DNA of 64,000 nucleotides from Strongylocentrotus purpuratus (taxonomy: Eukaryota; Echinodermata; Echinoidea; Camarodonta; Strongylocentrotidae), in NCBI RefSeq assembly GCF_000002235.5, contig NW_022145605.1:39164358-39228357 (forward strand). The letters run 5' to 3'. The notes below the pieces were generated by a model, which saw nothing but the letters and a program-made list of their open reading frames with translations, searched no databases and was not told where the DNA came from. Below are positions 61,164-64,000 of the stretch, piece by piece. A program made the position numbers and the translations under genes. Within the stretch, counting starts at the first letter, position 1. Each line of letters begins with the position of its first letter.

Positions 61164-63855
61164 TTATAGAACTGTGAATCCTTCTCTGATTGAAAGTATT
61201 TCCATGTACAAAGAGGAAGCATAACAAAAAAAGTAGGAAATATTCACTGTCATTCTTAACGATATTATCCAGGATCAAATAGTGTGAATATGAATTTCAT
61301 TTCTTAACATAGATGAGGTGACATGCTCCTGATTTTGTTATTTCTTTTATACCAATATGCAGGTTTTAGAACTAGTAGCTAATGAGATTAGTGATCTGGA
61401 ACCACTCTGCTATGCCCCGCCCCCAGGTCTCATTCATTTGGGTCTAGGTGTCAACAGAATATCGGCTGTCCATGACTACCTAACAGGGCCTTATTGGTAA
61501 GCAGTATGTTTAAAGATATAGACGGGTAGTGGTAAAATTGCGGTTCAAGGGTTCTGGATGCAAAATATCCATTCAATATTGTTTAAATATTTCCCTCAGA
61601 GGTTTAGATGGCAATACTTCAACCTTAACTTGCCAAAAAGCAGAAATATTTGCCCAAATGTTCAATGTTGAAGTGCATTCGCGATATCTATCCAGGCCGG
61701 ATCGATGTGATAATTTACCAAATATATCAATTAATTGGCGGTTTCCTGGCAAAATTTGTATCATCACGTATTAGTCAAAACATATTCTTTAACATGATTA
61801 GTTAAAAGAGCTTCCATTTCATTTTTTGAGAGGGGGGTATTTCCAAAACTGGTTTATACCTTTAAAGACCCTATCCAATGAGAATACAACTTTATATCAA
61901 TGAAAAGCTGAATGAATATGAATACAAATGTAAAGGAGTAACTATGAAATATTTCCCCTTTTAGTATTGCACAAAAGCAAATTAAGAACTCATTTTCTGC
62001 ACCCCTTTAAATTACGGATTAACAGGGGTCAAATTTGCTGCAGTTATGGTGATGACATAAGATGTAGACCAGATCAGCTCGCCTACCGGTATATAGTTGA
62101 TGCTATGAGCCATGCTTTATTAATGCAAAATTATTGTGAATATGCATACTCCACATAAAATGATGTGATCAAGTCGATAGCTAGTTTTTAGGTCAACATT
62201 CCAATTTTCAAAGCTATAGATTTCAAGTTCTCTAACAGACACAAAATAGCATATATTTGATATTATTTGTGATCTAATACTTATAAGATTTGATATTATC
62301 AAATAAAATTATCGTAATATTGTACTATGGCTTATAATAATTCTGTGGATATGTGATTTTCTAGTTCGTTTTTCACTTCTGACAGCTAGGGTCTTTAGAG
62401 TGTACCAATCAACAAAAATATATTTTTTCTTTTGATGTAAGGGGTTCCATTTTGCTATACTGTATTCAAAATATGAGCCTCAAATATTCTTCAAAGAGAT
62501 ACATGTATCAAGGTCATTTTTGCCGGTCCCTTCGTATTCTATTGTTTCTGCCACTGATATAAAAAAGTTTCAATTAAGAGGTGTAATTTTTCTGGCTACT
62601 AAGAGTTTGTTTTAATGAGCCTTCACTGTAACAAAAACAACAACAGCAGCAGCAGCAACAACAGCAGTAGCAGCAGCAGCAATAACAAATGCTGTGGCAA
62701 AGGGAATTTCTAATGTACATAATCTTTCTGTGAAACTTACTTTCACAGGCCTCACTTACTCTCCTTGGATCTGAGCTTCAACAACCTGTGTGATTTTAAA
62801 GAAGTAGTCTACAAGCTTCAGACCCTACCAAAACTCAGAAATCTTGTACTCATCGGCAATCCCCTAGCAGTAAGTGCACCCTGAAGCCCTGTCTTATAAT
62901 ATAAAAAGTTATTTTTCATTCACAGGAACTGTTTTGGGATGTTCATTGGTTACAGAATTATTTCTTTTAAATTATTGTTATGCTTCAATCCTCCACCCAA
63001 AGCTCCTGTTTTTAAATGGTAGGCCTGATGGCTCAGTTGTAGAGAAGTAGTCTTGTTTATAACCGGGAGGTCCCAGGTTCAAAACCATTTTAATGAGCTA
63101 TTTTACTTTGGTAAGGCATCAATTATCATTACCTGGTCTCTCTCTGAAAAGACTTAATGTGAGCCGTTGGTCCCCTGGGTGGGTACTTACACGCATTATA
63201 TACACATGCTTTCTTAGGAGTTGAGTAAAAACAAACCATTAAAACTATCAAACCATCACAATTATTTCTTAGTTTTTCAGTGCTGTTTTGGAGCTGTAGT
63301 ACAGACCTGAACTGTCACTCCAGTGGAATTTCCTCACTTCATTTATTGCTTAATCTCAACAATTTTTTTGAAGAAGCAGTAAAACAACAGTCTTTCCATA
63401 TTGCATTGTTTGAATATTTTGAGATAGAACATTGAGTCAACAAACTCTTCAACTTAATTACAATAGTGTTGTCATTATCAGAACTGTTCCAATTTTGATA
63501 AGGGAATTTTATAATTGTGTATTCAGTTCATGCATAGACTTCTCTTCAGTAGTTCTTTAGAAAGTGAATTTTAAAGTACCACTGGCAATGTTTTATGAGT
63601 TTTAGGATTTTCTTTTTTATGGGGGGGGGGGGGGGGGGGGGTCTTGGAACCCTCTGGTAAAGCTGCCCACGACAACAAGAAGTCTTTTGCAACTTTGTCA
63701 AATAAGACCCTCATAACAATTCTCTATCTTATTTCAGTTGCTACCTGGTTACCGTGGTTACACAGTGGATAGTTTGCGTAAATTGACCATCCTGGATGAC
63801 TTGCAGATATCAGCCGATGAGAAACATCACTTCAAAGGATTAGCTAGAAGGAGAG
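54297..63855 (+). CDS. LRRC43: LRRC43, leucine-rich repeat-containing protein 43 (5' part)
   Basis: Seven exons: 54297-54392, 58723-58777, 59501-59694, 60577-60687, 61363-61496, 62749-62869 and 63738-63855. All have GT/AG junctions and consistent phases, giving residues 1-276; the rest lies beyond the window. LRTLCLDEFPCGTGSW (17-32) matches the start of human LRRC43. The second and third exons give SKYSPYSVDYTW and IAVKSPWLITRDF. Leucine-rich repeats run from about 126: LPKLTELTLSAN, IKVLELVANEISDLE, GLIHLGLGVNRI, LLSLDLSFNNLCDF and LRNLVLIGNPLA. They end in YRGYTVDSLRKLTILDD...DEKHHFKGL, the conserved cap. The family is little characterised; the LRRs imply protein binding, and a ciliary role is only conjecture. 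Intron 1 carries a LINE and a MITE. The last donor (GTGGGA) is weaker than the others. Confidence 0.93.
54643..54881. mobile_element. MITE with TA target (LRRC43 intron 1)
   Basis: TIR GAGTAAAGGAGCCGGTAATC at the left against GAGTAAAGGAGCCCGTTTTC (inverse) at the right, then TCGGCCA on both. TA lies on each side. 239 bp, no ORF. Confidence 0.8.
54961..58360 (+). mobile_element. CR1/Jockey-group LINE with intact ORF2-type frame (5'-truncated)
   Basis: The element starts near 54961, where a PHD-finger reading frame already runs (CGVCGVCKK...), and ends at about 58360 in (GAA)n, a short 3' repeat typical of this group. The 3' UTR is only ~150 bp. No in-frame ATG exists between the upstream stop (54910) and 55024, which falls inside the PHD finger, so the true 5' end is missing. 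No target duplication was found. The insertion is in the same orientation as LRRC43, between exons 1 and 2. Confidence 0.9.
55024..58206 (+). CDS. LINE endonuclease/reverse transcriptase polyprotein
   Basis: 1060 uninterrupted codons from the first ATG. In order: the end of a PHD finger (CDSCDTWYHIDC...WICAAC, residues 4-39, with its first cysteines encoded upstream of the ATG); a Ser-rich linker; an APE-type endonuclease (LSVNLQSM near 135, ANETWL, SAYRPP, SGDFNLPDINW with GDFN at 270-273, VGDHDMI); and a reverse transcriptase from about 590 (ENYRPISLTS, DFSKAFDRVPH, SGVPQGTVLGP, catalytic YADD at 790-793). A C-terminal domain follows (RPIVEYSSSVWDP, LWNVLP). The enzyme nicks target DNA and copies its own RNA there. 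All catalytic motifs are intact, implying a recent insertion. The PHD plus endonuclease architecture fits the CR1 group, but the exact clade is uncertain. Confidence 0.95.
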   Translation: MSVACDSCDTWYHIDCMGMSSDSYDRINKSNVSWICAACDSPNHSLSVLDSYLSVSENRFQVLSDIDNSQSEHNLAPNSSNSEDSRLSSTPSPLSNSKQDSTDSAPNPGSPTHQSSPIKGKNKRRKNIARPLKALSVNLQSMYAKREAFWEAVESCQPDVIIANETWLKPTLLNSEMMPPGYNTPIRKDRPDGYGGVLLATKNDLVDCEVEVKSDCEIIATKIQLYGQQPLIVVSAYRPPKNDLVYAQSLCQAIRQIIVGNPSAVVWVSGDFNLPDINWKTAAVDGHQYTAALNNCFISTFNDVGLSQTVDFPTRGNRTLDLFLTNRPTLISKCVPLPGVGDHDMILAISDVRAKKLKPVRRKIFLWRKADFDCIKSEILSFGKSFVESNSTNTNVDDMWEQISCELHKVLDTMVPSKFSSPRFSQPWINQHLKTLSRRKKRAYKRARKSRRPTDRDRYKNLKKVMQKECRSAYHSYINDMLCEEGKPKRFWSYIKNTRCESTGVAPLLKDGILQCDSTAKANLLNDQFASVFTHEDASHLPDLGESPHPSVPAFVIDSEGVRKLLANLKSHTACGPDNLPAYLLKEISSELAPVLSLLFNASLQQGKIPHAWKVANVVPIFKKGDKHKAENYRPISLTSIICKVAEHIIHSQIIHHLDEHNLLTDFQFGFRRKRSCESQLLVTVDDLATGLRDKQQIDAILLDFSKAFDRVPHERLLLKLNHYGVRNELLSWIRDFLQGRTQQVLLEGKKSNTTNVTSGVPQGTVLGPLLFLIFINDLPDCVSSSIRLYADDALLYRTINSHDDIESLHRDLANVQEWERKWLMSFNVDKCEVLRISNERKPIIGASPYSIHGTTLRTLDEAKYLGVILQRNLNWKHHVHSICKKSNSTLGFLQRNLRKCPASIKERAYKTYVRPIVEYSSSVWDPHTKELISKIEMVQRRAARFVKADYNQQSSVTAMLKDLQWQSLQERRAHSKVIMLYKIVHGVIAIPAAPPFLYPSSDRTRGHHLQFKQQHCRILSYQHSFFPSTICLWNVLPATVVSAPSIESFRSRLAPLTLR
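59755..59905 (+). mobile_element. Degenerate tRNA-derived SINE
   Basis: GTTGTGGTCCAGTAGATTGTGGATCACAAGGT and a poor B box (GGTTTATATTCC) are followed by a body sharing ATCCATTGGCAAGACATTTACCTCA-like words with other SINEs of this type. It is old. LRRC43 intron 3. Confidence 0.45.
60410..60545. repeat. (ATTT)n/(TTCA)n simple repeat
   Basis: Imperfect TTTA, TTCA and TTTT units directly upstream of LRRC43 exon 4. Confidence 0.9.
61118..61162. repeat. (TA)n dinucleotide tract
   Basis: About 19 TA repeats in LRRC43 intron 4. Confidence 0.9.
61861..62397. mobile_element. Possible old MITE (LRRC43 intron 5)
   Basis: TTTAAAGACCCTA at 61860-61872 is inverse to TAGGGTCTTTA at about 62387-62397. The interior is AT-rich with no ORF. 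Only short TIRs support it. Confidence 0.35.
62638..62692. repeat. (CAG/CAA)n trinucleotide repeat
   Basis: Imperfect run of CAG, CAA and TAG triplets, ~60 bp upstream of LRRC43 exon 6. Confidence 0.9.
63020..63195 (+). mobile_element. tRNA-derived SINE copy
   Basis: GCCTGATGGCTCAGTTGTAG (A-box side), AGTAGTCTTG, ACCGGGAGGTCCC and the B box AGGTTCAAAACC, followed by a body with GGTAAGGCATCAATTATCATTACC. LRRC43 intron 6, sense orientation. Confidence 0.65.
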
Positions 63856-63905
63856 GTGGGATAGTGTGTACTGTGCTATATAGAGTGATGGCACATTGTA
63901 AATGT

Positions 63906-64000
63906 TCTCTAAAATTTCTTCTTGTTTTTCTTCTTCTTGTTCTTGTTCTCCTCCTCCTTCTTCTTCTTTGTCTTTGTCTTCTTCTTCTTCCCTTTCAAGC
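63906..64000. repeat. CT-rich tract at the right edge
   Basis: (CTT)n/(CTTCTT)n running to the window end inside the LRRC43 intron that follows exon 7. Confidence 0.85.

Overview
Eukaryotic nuclear DNA: spliced genes with GT/AG introns, dense transposon debris, microsatellites and tRNA-derived SINEs. The AT-rich background, the many TGTACATGTACA palindromes, the repeat types and the protein similarities suggest a marine deuterostome invertebrate, most likely an echinoderm (sea urchin-like). The species assignment is inference.

Three host genes can be read exon by exon. (1) 10828-20116, minus: RSRC2, an SR-rich splicing-associated protein with a C-terminal SMAP-type region. It has eight coding exons (618 aa) and a probable 5' UTR exon near 22.74-22.83 kb. 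(2) 30802-44846, plus: a TLC-domain membrane protein of the TLCD1/TLCD2 type, in four exons (265 aa). (3) 54297-63855 and beyond, plus: LRRC43, a leucine-rich repeat protein, with seven exons in the window and the 3' part past the right edge. RSRC2 and TLCD1/2 are divergent; TLCD1/2 and LRRC43 are tandem. No operon-like arrangement is present. RSRC2 and LRRC43 also share band 12q24.31 in human, so the pair may be an old linkage.

Region by region. 1-10.5 kb is a repeat graveyard: a LINE 3' end, a 2.3 kb Harbinger-like MITE holding a nested Mutator-like MITE with 9-bp target duplications, and nested hAT elements, one carrying a ~110-bp satellite array. 10.7-22.9 kb is RSRC2, with foldback elements and MITEs in its introns. 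23.3-30.4 kb separates RSRC2 from TLCD1/2. It holds an ATTGGTTTC-type satellite split by a second satellite-bearing hAT with a perfect 8-bp duplication, a ~31-bp minisatellite, and a hAT-like composite. 30.8-44.8 kb is TLCD1/2, with seven or more MITEs, a possible LTR-element relic and a SINE in its introns. 46.4-54.3 kb is mostly single-copy-looking intergenic DNA with two 'GTTTCACAAAG' MITEs and one unrecognised small ORF. 54.3-64 kb is LRRC43, whose first intron contains a LINE with an uninterrupted endonuclease/reverse-transcriptase ORF.

The most unusual structures are the pair of hAT elements that carry differently sized arrays of the same satellite, a captured C2H2 zinc-finger fragment inside a nested hAT, and MITEs that use the same TIR and target-site style but have interiors built of nested GC-rich inverted repeats.
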